From NCBI GenBank assembly GCA_960531495.1, contig OY482866.1:3992918-4056917 (forward strand): a stretch of 64,000 nucleotides of DNA, written 5' to 3'. Positions 11,486 through 62,274 of this stretch are shown in pieces (the first letter of the stretch is position 1; the number at the start of each line of letters is the position of its first letter). A model generated the notes under the pieces. The model saw only the letters and a program-made list of their open reading frames with translations, ran no database searches and was not told the DNA's origin. The stretch comes from Zeus faber. Lineage: Eukaryota; Chordata; Actinopteri; Zeiformes; Zeidae. A program made the position numbers and the translations under genes.

Positions 11486-13016
11486 TACATTTAAAGCAAC
11501 ACTATGTAACTTTTGAACCTTAAAATAACAGCTTTAAAATCTAGCATCTTGATGCTAAACTGACCTGTAATATGGAGAATGGCACTTCTTTCATTCTTTC
11601 AGAACGCCTGTTCTCGCACTATGTAACTTCTATGTTTTACGACACGACGTTACTTCCTTGATGTTGGCTCAGGTTTTCCATTAACTGGTAATTCCGCTTT
11701 TTTTTGCCTGGTAAAATTTATTCCAAAAAATTGTTTTCACTTCGAAACTTTCCAGTCAAAATGGTAATAATGCTCAGACAAAACGTAGCCACGCTTCACC
11801 TCCCCGGGCGAGAAGTAACAAAGCGCTGATTTAAATTTTAATACTTTTTTTTTTTTTGTCCTATTTAATTTTATTGTTATCCCCCCCCCCCCAGACTGTT
11901 GAGATTTGTTATTTGTTATTGCTTATGGTCTGTACTGAAGTGCACCAAACCTCACCAGAAGAAATTCCTTATATATGTAAATGTACCATATATGTAAATA
12001 AAACCAATTCTGATATTTAAAATATAATGAAGACTAAAAAGCAGGCGTGTTAGTCTTGCAGCCATGTTACCTACCCAAAAAGGCTTATCTTATTATCATG
12101 CGTATTATGTCTAAAAGTATCATATTATGCAGTATTTGTCTTCACAGTTATTGCGTGTATTTGAGTAACAAAAGTGTCTTCATTCATAATAATATTGAAA
12201 CCTGGGGAAAGAAAATTTGATATGGCCTAAAAGACAGTATTGTGTTAGAATGGAAAAAGTCATTAAAAGTCTATAGCTTGAAGAAATTCCATATTTGATG
12301 TCTAGCCCATATTTATTTTTCTGGCACTTCGTTGGGTCGAGTTTCCCGAGATAACAGATCCGACGTCGCGGCCAAATGGCAGCGCACACCAGCGATAACG
12401 ATCAACAAGGTTCCCTCTGCATCAGTTCTTTCCACCTCAAATGTTGACGTCAACTACTTCGAAGTTGTTGTTTTTTAATGTAATGCTTACATACGTTTTG
12501 TAGTCAGTATAATTTCCGTGCTCGCAAAAAAAACAAAAACAAAAGAAAACAAACTACTGCAGGCGTCCATCTACGGACAAAATAACCAATTTCTGAGTTT
12601 TAATTGAACGCAGCCCGCGATTTCGAATGGCGTTCTGGGACTTGACGTGTGGTCCAGCCAACACGGATGAGTTGATGGAATTTCGCTTCAACGTCACCGG
12701 CAATTCTGCAGCCAAATGATCGGTTTACTGCTGCTTAAATAGGCCGTTAAAACAGTACCTGCACGCTAAATACTGTTTACAGGCGCTGGGTGACATTAGC
12801 CTGGTATTCAGTGTTATTTGCGCTCTAGAAAGACTTTTTTTTTTTTTACAGCTTTGGCAATTTACAGTCCTCATTTTCAACTCTAAAATCTACACATTCG
12901 AATGAATTGGACCACCGTGCTTCAGGACAGGATTCGATACATCAATTCCCGTGACTAGCAGCACGAAAACGTGCGAGGCTAGGTTGATTTTTACGCACGA
13001 CCCAACGGTCTGTTAC

Positions 13017-13431
13017 CTATGCTGTTGACGCAGGATCCTTGCTGGACTTGGCTGATGGCGGAGAGCCCCTGCTGCAGAGCCTTCCTGCTGGCAGCCTTCA
13101 GCCGGCACGCGTTTCCGTAAGTGCTCCCGTCGCTCCCGCAGACCTTTAGAGCCGCTCGGCACTGGCAGAAGCCCTTGGACAGACGCTTCCCCAGCGGGTA
13201 CTTGCACTCCAGGCCGTCTCCGCAGGGCAGATCGGCTTGGCGGCCGCAGGGCTCGCCCTCCACCCGGGCGCAGACCAGGCAGCAGCCGCAGCGGTCCGGG
13301 GTGTACCCGCCCGGGCAGCCGGGGCTCGGACAAGCGCTGACGTCGCAGCGCGTCTGGCACTGCGCTTTGGGCTCCGCGTCTCCGAACTCCCCGAACGGAA
13401 GCAAAACGGCGACGAACAGTATCATCCGCAT
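13017..13431 (-). CDS. htra3: HtrA serine protease 3, first coding exon (IGFBP + Kazal)
   Basis: This exon encodes the secreted N-terminal module of an HtrA protease. I chose the ATG at 13,431 (MRMILFVAVLLPFG) because it opens directly into a signal peptide (residues 1 to about 19); an upstream in-frame ATG at 13,482 would hide it. Residues 25-89 form an IGFBP domain with the CGCC signature (DRCGCCLVC). Residues 90-134 form a Kazal-type domain (CQCRAALKVCGSDGSTYGNA). The exon ends at codon 138 plus one base, at donor ATAG|GTAACA. The trypsin-like protease and PDZ domains must lie in later exons, beyond the left edge. The phrase SACPSPGCPGGYTPD is closer to HTRA3 than to HTRA1 or HTRA4 as I know them, and sh3tc1 upstream supports this. 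HtrA3 is an extracellular protease linked to TGF-beta signalling and placental or tumour biology in mammals. Whether this is an a or b paralogue cannot be told. Confidence 0.85.
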
Positions 13432-13900
13432 CTCTCGAAGGATCGTTTTTTCCCCGGTAGGAATGGGGGGGGGGACAGCCACTTAAATGGAGATCATGTT
13501 CGCTGTGGAATCTCGAGGGGGCACCGGCTTTTACGCATCGCTCTGTCGGGTTTCTTTTAAATTCCGGGGTTCTGGGAACAGAACGGCAGGTGCCCTCCCC
13601 GGGGGGTAGGTCGCGATAAATAATAAAAAAATCGACAAGGGACGCGTGCGTAATCGTTCGTACCAAATCGTGTAAAAACCGGGCTGTGGAGCAGCGATCT
13701 GCTGGACGTCGACCGGCTGCCGGTGCCGTCGGTGTTTCCGCACTGAAAGTTAAACGGCGGTTGCGTGGGCCATCCCACGGAGCCGGGCGACGGAGGGCGA
13801 GGTCCGGAAACCTCTCCGAATCCCAGACGCGTGGAACCGTTGCACTGGGAATGACGGCTCTTTGACGAGAATCGATTCGTATGGCTCAAAAGATTCGTTC
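13432..13900 (-). promoter_or_regulatory. htra3: GC/CpG-rich 5' flank of htra3
   Basis: Exon 1 and about 450 bp upstream of its start codon are clearly richer in G+C and CpG than the surrounding AT-rich DNA, as expected of a CpG-island promoter. I see no strong TATA box at a fixed distance; a weak TTATTTAT at about 13,617-13,624 on the minus strand could serve. The exact transcription start cannot be placed from sequence alone. Confidence 0.45.
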
Positions 13901-14195
13901 AAAAGAAAAGCTCTGCGTTCTTTTGTGTGTATGTTGCGAATCTGCCCCATTTGGCCGATTACTAAAACGTGAATAACACGTACAAATTTACGATGAAACA
14001 ATATTTTTCAACAAACGAATAACAACAGTAAAATAACGTATTGAAACGCAATGCTTTATCAAATGAATGCCATCTGAACCTTTGCGCTAAAGACCAGACA
14101 GTGGGTGCGCTCCTTTTCAGCAAGGGCACCTCCCGGCGGCGGGGTAGCGGGCGCTATAAAACGGATTATCTCGCTCTTAAATGTAAGACTTAAAT

Positions 14196-14219
14196 GGGGG
14201 GGGGGGGGGGGGGGGGGGG
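14196..14219 (+). repeat. Poly(G) run of 24
   Basis: An uninterrupted G24 homopolymer, about 770 bp upstream of the htra3 start codon. It can form a G-quadruplex and is also prone to length error in assemblies. Confidence 0.95.
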
Positions 14220-14633
14220 CATACGCTGGCGGCAGGAGACGGCAACCAAAACAAACAAGCACGACATAGTGTCGCAAACTTGGCCCGTAAACAACGGCTC
14301 ATCGCCCAGCACGACTCGGTCCCTTTCGTTCCTACAGAAGAGCTGTTCAAAATCAACGGATAGTTCGTGAACGACGGAAATTTACCGGAAATCGGTAAAT
14401 GCCTTTGTTCGGTCAAAACATGGACACCGGCTGTTTGTTTGGCAAAAAATGTAAATTCCACACGCATCTGGACAGGAGTTAAACTACAGTAAACCACAGC
14501 AGATTAGGTAGAAGACGTACGTATTGTCAGATAAAAATAAGGTTCGAACATCCGATTTGAAAAGGTCGAAACAGTAGGTCTGATTCTTCCGAGTTTTGTT
14601 TTTTATTGGAATGCAGCATAATCTCAATTCGAG

Positions 14634-14699
14634 AAAAAAAAAAAAAAAAAAAAATCTGAATTCTGAGGTTAATCTCAGAATTCTGATTTTTTTTTTAAT
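14634..14699. repeat. Foldback: A-run, inverted repeat, T-run
   Basis: A run of about 20 A leads into ATCTGAATTCTGAG, a 6-nt loop (GTTAAT), then CTCAGAATTCTGAT and a run of T. The arms pair over 13 of 14 positions and the A and T runs extend the stem, so the whole segment is a near-palindrome. Confidence 0.8.
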
Positions 14700-15262
14700 G
14701 TCGCCCTTAATCCTCTTAAAGATGATACAATTGTATTTAGAGAGTAAAATCCAAATTGTTAGATTAAAATGGGAAAAAAATGGAAATTGAGAATTTTTTT
14801 CCCCTCATTGTTTTCTTTTGCTGGCTCCAGATTTTTAAATAATTACTACCATTACTTTTTGCTTTACATATATTTCTAAAACAAATTGGTAAAATGTAGA
14901 TATAACGATTAAAATAATACAGAGGATAATTTAATGTGGAATAGATTTTCAGCCTACTGTTCAAAAATGTTTGGAAATGGGTTTTCTGGTCAGATACATA
15001 CAAACTACATACACTGAAGTATAAAATCTCCTTTAATATTAAACGGAACTGGGGATCCCTTAAATTGTCTGTGTTGGGTCGATTACACTACATGTTCCAT
15101 AATAACTTTTTTTTTTTTAACTTCCAGCTTTACCCTCATCATTACGGTCACTTTTCTTGGTGGTATATCTTCTGATCGATTTAAGTGTTTTGTTTATTCA
15201 CTTGAGGTGATATTTGGGGATTTTTTTTTTTTTTTTTTTTTTACTGACCACATTGAGTTACA

Positions 15263-15900
15263 CTGGTTTCACTGTGGCAGTTCTGGCACAGTGAAACCAG
15301 ACCAACCAGACCATCCCCACATCACATACCCCCAACGCCAAACTGAGTCCAGGGAGAATTCCTGGCCGAAAGGGGTGGTCTGGCTGCTGGGCTGCTGGAT
15401 GGTTCCAGCAGTGGCTGCTGAGTGGAGGATCTAGCTGCAGACCCATCGTGGTTGCTGTGACTGGTTCTCCCCCGGCCCTCCGCTGGACCCATGGGTGCTG
15501 CTGCTGCCAGTAGAGAGAGGGTTGGTGCTGGGGCTGCTGTTGATCCGCTAGTGGCTCCAGGTCATCTGCGGACGGCCCCTCTGTGTCCCTTCCCCGTGCT
15601 GGAGAGCCCTGCACAGGTGCCACTGTGGCAGTTTCTCCTGCCACACACCTTCCAAGTGAGTTTGCAGGGCCCTCCAGCACAGTGACACAGAAGACGACAG
15701 GTTGTAGACAGCAGTTTATTGTAGAGAGGAGGCTAGTTGGAATTAGCCAGGAGCAGATAGAACATGTCATGACAGGGCTCCTATCCTGAGTGAGTGTGGG
15801 GATGGGGCTTTTACCTGGTGCTCAACAGGTAAAAGCGATTCTGACCCAATCATCTAGATCCAGGTCAGGTGTGGCTGCTCAACCAGACCATCCCCACACC
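15263..15900. repeat. Unclassified repeat flanked by 19-bp direct repeats
   Basis: A 19-bp sequence, CAACCAGACCATCCCCACA, occurs at 15,303-15,321 and again at 15,880-15,898. A perfect 14-bp hairpin (CTGGTTTCACTGTG at 15,263-15,276, complement at 15,287-15,300) sits beside the left copy. The enclosed 560 bp contain a proline/glutamine-rich minus-strand open frame that I do not recognise. This could be a small retroelement or LTR remnant; the class is unknown. Confidence 0.4.
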
Positions 15901-15909
15901 ACAATCACA

Positions 15910-17460
15910 TTCGCCATGGCTGCCTTTCACTTCATGGTTTCTTGTTGGGAAAGGCAGGGCCCATCACCAACAATGGAAACAGCATCTAGGAGCAGTTAGA
16001 GGAGCATGTGCATAACAATTGAAAGCTAAAAAATGTATAAAATATGGGAATTTTTAATAAAATTTTCAATTATATATTTAAAATAGTTTCACTTTGATAT
16101 CTATTTTAATTTATTCACATGTTACTCAAAAACAAAACAAAAAGAAAACTTTTCTATGACATTTTACCATGTGACCATTACAAAATAAGTGCTCCGTTGT
16201 CTCAGGATTGAATACAAAAGTCACAATGTAAGTTTAGGATTTGTAATAAATGTAGATACAATATAGTTGCAAGCATAACACTAGTGATGGGGATGGGTTA
16301 CTCAGGGGAAAAATTTAATTCTCACAGAAATTTGGGAAATATTCAGTGTCATTAAGACTTTTCTTTAAAAGAAAGAAAAAATGTCAGACACAAGGATCCA
16401 GTGGCTTACATTTCACGTTCTAACTTAAATGCCTTCTTTGTGGGAACAGCTATACTTTTCTGCCCTTCCTTAATTGGAGAAGTAGTTTTACTTATATGAT
16501 TTAGTCTATTTAGCCTTTCCAAGTTACTTTGGAGTACTATTGCTTTTCAAAGTAACAGTACTTCGAGTGTTATTTTGGAGTACTTTTGCTTTTCAAAGTA
16601 ACAGCACTGTTAACTGAGTGTTATTTGGAAGTATTATCCACCCTATGTTACTTGGGAAAGGGCTTAACTGATATTCTAGATCACACTCATTACTGAAGCT
16701 GTCTGAGTCGACAAAAATGAGCTGGCCAAAAGGGTTCACGAAAAGTTAACCTCAGAGGATCAAAGGTATTTCAAGGTGCTGTTTCAACAAACTCTCCAGT
16801 CCAAGGGAAATCCAATATCCCGTGAAAACCAGCCGTCACCGTAAGAACCTACAGAAACGGTGCGATCAGTCATTCGGCCAAGTTAGTTCTGGCAGTCGGC
16901 CATCAGATGTTAACACTGGCTTGGGACGTAGATAAGAAATGGATGGCAGAGGCGTGGTGGATAGTGTGTATGCGGATGTATTAGTAGAGCTAAGATGTAG
17001 ATCTCTAAGATGTAGACCCATTGTTCTGCTGACACAAAATACACAGTCCAACACGCACAAATATTTGGAATCTGATGCTGGATTCAGAGTTCATCAGGTT
17101 GAGAATGTCAAACGATGCCAAGAGAAACACTGGTGAAATGAAGGAGCCAATTTATAATAGTTTCATATACTTAGTTGTTGCTCACTCCCTCTCCCTCCGT
17201 CTGTCTTTTGCTCTGTCCAAAGCCGTCTGTCTGTCTCTCTTTCTCTCCCTGTTTCTCTGTCTCTGTCTCTCTCTCTCTTTTTCTTCCAAGTTTACCACTT
17301 AATCACAGCAGCAGACCGAGGCATCGTTTTGAAGAGCAGATTTTCATAGAAATCTCTGGCATATGATGTTTGCTTCAATTCAGCTTTGTCTTACACAATA
17401 ATAATAATACACTAATGCAAAATTATAAACAGAGGTACAGTATAAAAATACCCTCAACGC
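15910..17460. other. Intergenic stretch between sh3tc1 and htra3
   Basis: There is no gene that I can support. It contains two tandem-like copies of a segment holding TTGCTTTTCAAAGTAACAG (about 16,530-16,620), which reads like a fish MITE interior. A CT-rich microsatellite lies at about 17,190-17,285. Confidence 0.5.
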
Positions 17461-17467
17461 TCAACAG

Positions 17468-17489
17468 TTTATTTATTAGTTTATTTATT
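17468..17489 (-). terminator. sh3tc1: Cluster of AATAAA polyadenylation signals for sh3tc1
   Basis: Four overlapping TTTATT hexamers on the plus strand (17,468, 17,472, 17,480 and 17,484) are AATAAA on the gene strand, about 195-215 nt after the sh3tc1 stop codon. This predicts a short 3' UTR ending near 17,450. Confidence 0.7.
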
Positions 17490-17681
17490 TCCATTTTTTT
17501 TATTTATATTATCTGTAGTATCTCAAAATCAATGTAATGTAGGCCATCATTGGATCAAGCAACTGGCCCAGGAGCCAACCAAACTGGTTATGTTTGCCCA
17601 AAGTTGGTTTGCTACCTGTGGAGCTTTTTAGTCAGTGAGAGTTTGAGTTTGGAGGGCTTTACTGGGCTCACATCCTCGCGG

Positions 17682-57170
<39,489 letters not shown>

Positions 57171-57239
57171 CGGTAATGGTAAAAAGTCAAGTCAAGTCAA
57201 GTCACACTTTATTTAAAGAGCGCATTTCACGCAACACAT

Positions 57240-59130
57240 TGCGCTTTACAAAGAAATACAAAAAAGAAAGAGAGAACGTAGTTGTCAGCCGGTCATTACA
57301 AAAGAATGCCCCTGAAACAACAGCAACAACAAAAGCAACAACAAAGACAACAAAAACGACAATAAAAGCGACTCCAACCACAGTGGCAGCAACAGCAACA
57401 GAAAACAACAACAGCAGCAACAACAGCCACAAAAACAACAACAACAGCAGCAGTAACATCAACACCAGCAGCAACAACAACAGCAGCAACATACATGCAA
57501 AGACGTCACCGGAACCAGATATGGTAGCTCTCACCGGAACTGCAAAGGTTACTCAGGTTAGAGATAGTTAAGTCGAGGTATAAGGCTACGTTAAGTTGAG
57601 GTATAAGGCAAGCAAGAGTCAAGTTTAGGTACAAGGTTAGCAGCAGCAACAACCACACCGGTTAAGGTATAAGGTTAGCGGCACCAACAACAGCACCAGC
57701 AGCAACGACAACACCAGCAGTGAAAATACCAGCAGCAGACGACAGCAGCAACAAAAGCAGCACCAACAACAGCGCACAAGCGAAGATGTCATCGGGACTG
57801 GAAGTCGTAGCTCTCACCAGAACCAGAAATCTCCTCATCTGTATTGAGTCAACAGTGTGTACCATCTCTTCTGAACAAAGTAAAGCACAGCAAAGACGTC
57901 ACCTGAACTGGATGTGGTCACCCTCACCGGAAACTGACATTTCAACTGTGTGCACCATCTCATCTTAATCCAGTCACAGTCCTTTAATTAGCGACCCTAA
58001 GTTACGGGTCAAGTTTTCAATGAGACCTCGGGAGAGAGATCCTTTTGACTATCTCTCTCTGAAAACACACTCTTCTTATGATCCTCTAAGTGTAATATCA
58101 CAACAGAAACAACCACAGCAACAGAAATAGAAGCAACATCAACACCAGCAGCAACAACAGTAAAACCAAAGCATGAGCAACAACAGCAACGCACATGCAA
58201 AGACCTCACCGGAACCGGAAGTGGTAGCTCTCACCGGAACCGGAAAAGTCACTCAGGTTAGAGATGTTGAGGATGTTGAGTTGAGGTAGAAAGTTAGAGA
58301 TATTTAAATGAGGGTATAAGGTTAGAGATGTTTGAGATGATTAGGTTAAGGAATAAGGTCAGAGATGGTTAAGTTTAGGAATAAGGTAACTAGCAGCAAT
58401 AACAACACCAGCGGCTACTGTACCAGCAGCAACAATAGCAGCAGCAAAAACAGCAGCAACAGCGTACGAGTGAAGACGTCACCAGAGCCGGAAGTGGTAG
58501 CTCTCACTGGAACCAGAAATCTCATCTGTATTGAGTCAACAGTTCTCAGGGAAGCAACGTACAGAAAAGACGTTACCGGAACCGGAAGTGGCAGCCCTCA
58601 CCAGACACTGAGATTTCAACTGTGTGCACCATCTCATCTAAATCCAGTCACGGTGGATGGTTAAGTTTAGATATAAGGTTAGCAGCAGCAACGACAATAC
58701 CAGCAGAAACAATAGCAGCAACAGAAAACAGCAGCAGCAATAGTAGCAGGAACAGCACACAAGCGAAGACGTCACCGGAACCGGAAGTGGTAGCTCTCAC
58801 CGGAACCAGAGATCTCCTCATCTGTATTGAGTCAACAGTGTGTACCATCTCATTTCAACAAAGTAACGCAGAGCAAAGACGTCACCGGAACCAGAAGTGG
58901 TAGCCCTTACCAGAAACGGAAATTTCAACTGTGTGCACCGTCTCATCTTAATCCAGTCACGGTCCTTTAATTAGCGTCCCTAAATTACGGGTCAAGTTTT
59001 TCATTCTAACCTCAGGAGGGAGATCCTTTTGACTATCTCTCCAAAAACACACCCTTCTTATAATCCTCTCACTGTAATATCACAACAGAAACTACAACAA
59101 CAGCAACAGAAATAGCAGCAACTCTCAGGT
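57240..59130 (-). repeat. Higher-order tandem array of CAA/CAG tracts and a GACGTCACC core
   Basis: Eight copies of a core like GACGTCACCGGAACCGGAAG (starting near 57,500, 57,784, 57,893, 58,200, 58,473, 58,568, 58,766 and 58,877) alternate with CAA/CAG-rich tracts. Copies are often paired about 95-110 bp apart. Two longer blocks (57,963-58,120 and 58,940-59,095) are near duplicates that share CCTTTAATTAGCG and TTACGGGTCAAGTTTT. The frames over the trinucleotide tracts are low-complexity artefacts, not genes. Confidence 0.8.
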
Positions 59131-59139
59131 CCCTCGGTA

Positions 59140-60335
59140 GGGTGTTCCATTTACTTGGCGCACAGATACAGAAAGCAGCTTCTCCTGCTTTAGAGTTGGT
59201 ACGAGGGATAGTGAAAAGACCACTGCCTGTGGACCTGAGAGTTCTTGCTGGTTCGTGTATAATTAGCATTTATTTTATATACTGAGGTGCAAGGCCATTT
59301 ATAGGTTTATATACAAGTAGCAGAATCTTAAAATCAATCCTAGCTTTAGCAGGGAGCCAATGTAGAGATCTGCGAACAGGTGTGATGTGTTCAAACTTTT
59401 TTGTCCCAGTGAGAATGCGTGCAGCCGCATTTTGGATTAAGTGAAGCCGCTGCACAGCTGATTTCGGGAGGCCGGTGAATAGGCCATTACAGTAGTTCAA
59501 TCTACTCGTTATGAATGCATAGATAAATTTTTCGGAGTCTGCTTTTGACAGGAAACCTCTTAATTTTGAAATGTTTTTTAGATGGTAGAAGGCTGATTTT
59601 GTTATTTGATTTATATGGCTCTTAAAATTTAGATTGCCGTCTATGATTACACCCAGATTTTTGGCTTCATTCTTGCTCTCCAGGGACAGAGAACTAAGAT
59701 GAGCTGCAATTTTCTGTCTTTGAGCCTTTGCACCAAAGATGACTATTCTTGTTTTGTCTTTGTTCAGTTGTAAACAGTTCTTTGACATCCATGTATTAAT
59801 ATCATTAATACACTGAGTGAGGGAGTGTATGGGGAGTAGGTCATCAGGAGATAGGGATATGTACAGTTGTGAACCATCTACAAAATTATGGTCATTTATT
59901 TTGTGTTTCTTTACAATATGTGCCAGTGGAAGAATATAGAGGTTAAACAATAATGGTCCCAGAATCGAACCTTGGGGCACTCCACATACAATATCCACTT
60001 TGTTTGACACAAAATCTCCAATGGACACAAAGAACTGCCTGTAATCTCGCTATTAAAATCTGATGGTCAAGAGTGTCGAAGGCAGCACTGACATCCAGGA
60101 GCAGAAGAACAGATCGTTTTTTTGCATCAGTGTTTATGTGTAGATCGTTCAGAACTTTAATAAGTGCTGTTTCTGTGCTATGGTGAGGTTGAAAGCCAGA
60201 TTGATAGGTATCTAAAAGGCTGTTTGAGGTAGATAGTTGTTAAGCTGAAGGTAAACTGTTTTTTCAAGTATTTTGCTGAGGAACGGCAGGTTGGAAATGG
60301 GCCTGTAGTTGGCAATAACTGCTGCATCGAGATTG
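59140..60335 (-). pseudogene. LINE reverse transcriptase (ORF2 part)
   Basis: Minus strand: VIANYRPISNLPFLSKILEK, CGVPQGSILGPLLFNLYILP (motif B), then HNFVDGSQLYISLSPDDLLP, where YADD has become FVDG, so the catalytic pair is lost. AKNLGVIIDGNLNFKSHINQ, RLNYCNGLFTGLPKSAVQRL and ITPVRRSLHWLPAKARIDFK complete the thumb and C-terminal region. The final PSKWNTLPRDLRV segment is at about 59,150 after a frameshift. Confidence 0.8.
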
Positions 60336-60565
60336 CTCTTCTTCTTCTTCAGAAGAAGAAGAAGAATCTTTAATTGTCACGCACCACACTACAACACATG
60401 CATACACACACACACACACGCACATGCTTTGGATGGTGGCCGGTGAAATGTGGCCTCTGCATTTGACCCATCCTGGCTTGTCCTTCCTCTGGGGGGGGCA
60501 GCCAGGAGCAGTGGGCAGCATCCGTCGATGCGCCCGGGGACCTGGTACCAAGTGTCCATCGAGGA
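60335..60565 (-). mobile_element. SINE/LINE-tail-like repeat inserted in the LINE
   Basis: Interrupts the LINE between endonuclease and reverse transcriptase. It holds a CA repeat and the block GGGGACCTGGTACCAAGTGT, which recurs inverted at about 7,768-7,800. Palindromic CTTCTTCTTCAGAAGAAGAA lies at its edge. Confidence 0.5.
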
Positions 60566-60569
60566 GGAT

Positions 60570-60803
60570 TTCCTTGCAGGTATAGATATCAGAGAAGACA
60601 GCAGATATTCCACCGCCTCTCTGGTCAGTTCTAGTGGTTTGGATGAACTTGAAATTAGGAGGTGCTGTCTCAATGAGTGTGACCGAGCCATTTCTATCCA
60701 GCCAGGTCTCAGTTAATAGAGCAAAATCCAGGTTATGAGTACTTATAAGCTCATTAAATAAAAATGACTTGTTAGTTAGTAACGTTACGTTTAATAGAGA
60801 CAT
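60570..60803 (-). pseudogene. LINE endonuclease fragment
   Basis: MSLLNVTLLTNKSFLFNELI, DFALLTETWLDRNGS (ETWL motif) and TTRTDQRGGGISAVFSDIYT match the start of an AP-type endonuclease. It is cut off after about 85 residues by the inserted repeat. Confidence 0.75.
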
Positions 60804-60984
60804 TTTTATTGTTCTGGGTGCATGGCTTTGCGGGGTACTGAGAGTTTGAGTCCAAACCGGTAGTAAATTGTTTAGATTCAGGTTTGTTTAGTTACAGGGA
60901 AGTTACGTAATTTCAGTCTATGGTTTATAATTACAGGAATTTGTCGAGCAGAGTGACAGTCATTAATGTCAGAGTGGATCGGAC

Positions 60985-62066
60985 TCACCAAACATCAGCA
61001 GCGAACAGAAGATTTCAGCGTAAGTGAAATTTATGTCTCCAAAGCTGGGACACGGCAGCGGGCCGGAGACGATGAACCGGCGGTCTGACTGTAGAAGAGT
61101 GTCAATAAGCTTCGTAAAGTCTTCTTTAAGTGTCACCGATTGTTTGTTCCTGAGATCGTTGGTTCCAACGTGGATAAGAACAGTGGAGGCAAACAGGTTT
61201 TGATCCAGCAGCTATGGGATTCTGGAGTCAATATCCCGGACGAGAGCACCCGGGTAGCAGATGGTTTTAGCGGCAGGCAGGGTGATGTGTCAAACCATGG
61301 AGGACCAGACAATGAGCATGGATGGAGGTACGGCAGCAGAGGAGTTCCGAGGGACAGCAGCAGCCGAGCCTGGAGAGCACTGTCCTCCCGGAGGCGGCGC
61401 ACTCAGGCGGTCCAAGTCAGTGGCCGCAGGGGAGCCCCGACGGGTGGAGATCGCGCTGCATGAGCCGAGGCAGCGCTCTGCGGTGTTGAACACTTGGGAT
61501 TGGGAGCGGAGGCCCGGGCAGGCGATGGATAGTCTGGCGGCAGTGGGAACGAGGCCGGCGATGGTAGAGACTGTCTTGGTGCCCTCAATGCCACGGTGGA
61601 CTGTGAGCCCCCCCAAAGGAGGGAATTCCCGCATATCTCTGGCATCGACTGTGGGTTCCAAGGCTTGGAATCTGTTCTCCAGCCGGAGAATCTCCGGCAT
61701 AGAGCGGCACAAGGAGCGCACGCACCGCCGGCCACGGTTTGCCGCCAGAGTCCAAGGCTCTGGGGTGGAACAGGTCCGGGACTTGGGCCATGGCTCCTCT
61801 ATCACAGCCGGCGGAGCGTCAGATGGATCCGACTCACCCACAGTGAGAATAGATCCGGGCCATGGGAGAGTGGAGTCTAAGTCCGGTCCGATCACAGCAG
61901 AGGACATGGAGCAGGAGATGTGCTTAGCCTGAGCGCTAGCGATGGAGGTCAGACGCACAAACAGTTCATTCTTCTTCTTCACGTCCTCACGCAGGCTGTG
62001 GATGTCTTTGAAGGCCGACTTCTCTAGAGCGCTGAGTCTGAAACCAGGCGCAAACAGTTCCCACAA
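60985..62066 (-). pseudogene. LINE ORF1 with SGNH/GDSL-type esterase end
   Basis: A 258-codon frame starts MWELFAPGFRLSALEKSAFK, with a coiled-coil-like HSLREDVKKKNELFVRL, then a proline/serine-rich region. After a frame change the C-terminal part reads STVLIHVGTNDLRNKQS and RFIVSGPLPCPSFGDINF. The GTND block is the conserved catalytic block of SGNH hydrolases found in ORF1 of CR1-clade LINEs. The N-terminal GDS block is not obvious. Confidence 0.65.
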
Positions 62067-62135
62067 TGCGTGGAAGTAGGCATCGATGCCGGCATAGTTA
62101 GCAATATGCTAGGCTAACAGGCTAGCTAGCATTAG

Positions 62136-62162
62136 CCAAGCACTGGCCAAGCCAGTGCTTGG
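62136..62162. repeat. Perfect 12-bp hairpin
   Basis: CCAAGCACTGGC, loop CAA, GCCAGTGCTTGG. It lies just upstream of the LINE 5' end, after a cluster of GCTAG/CTAGC motifs. Confidence 0.9.
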
Positions 62163-62274
62163 TCAGGCGAGGTGAGGGTAAAAGCCAGGAAAGAGTAGGG
62201 ATATCACAGTCTAAATAATCTGAGATCCGTAATCCAAAATCAGGTAGTTTGGGAAGCGATTCAAAGAAGTAGCA

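Larger units (their letters stand above)
57180..62090 (-). mobile_element. CR1/L2-group LINE with esterase ORF1 and satellite-bearing 3' region
   Basis: Read on the minus strand from 62,090: ORF1 with an esterase-like end (62,066 to about 60,985), an endonuclease fragment (60,803 to about 60,570), a foreign repeat (60,565-60,335), reverse transcriptase (about 60,330 to 59,140) and a long 3' region with tandem repeats. It ends at about 57,190 in GTCAA repeats beside TTTATTTAAAGAGCGC, a common fish LINE terminus. The 5' end lies near a perfect hairpin at 62,136-62,162. An internal deletion removes the rest of the endonuclease. The element is upstream of, or in the first intron of, sh3tc1 and in sense with it. 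Confidence 0.7.

Noticed and set aside
1..13000. Search for htra3 protease exons (GNSGGPL-type motif)
   Set aside because: No trypsin-like or PDZ exon could be read on the minus strand, so the rest of htra3 lies left of the window.
13013..13666. 217-codon minus-strand frame overlapping htra3 exon 1
   Set aside because: An alternative frame of a GC-rich exon; it is arginine/proline-rich and lacks the cysteine pattern of the real IGFBP-Kazal frame.
15258..15770. 170-codon minus-strand frame
   Set aside because: Proline/glutamine-rich, overlaps a hairpin and direct repeats, with no recognisable domain. Kept only as part of an unclassified repeat.
61261..61932. 223-codon plus-strand frame
   Set aside because: Shadow of the LINE ORF1 on the opposite strand, which has the LINE context and the coiled-coil start.
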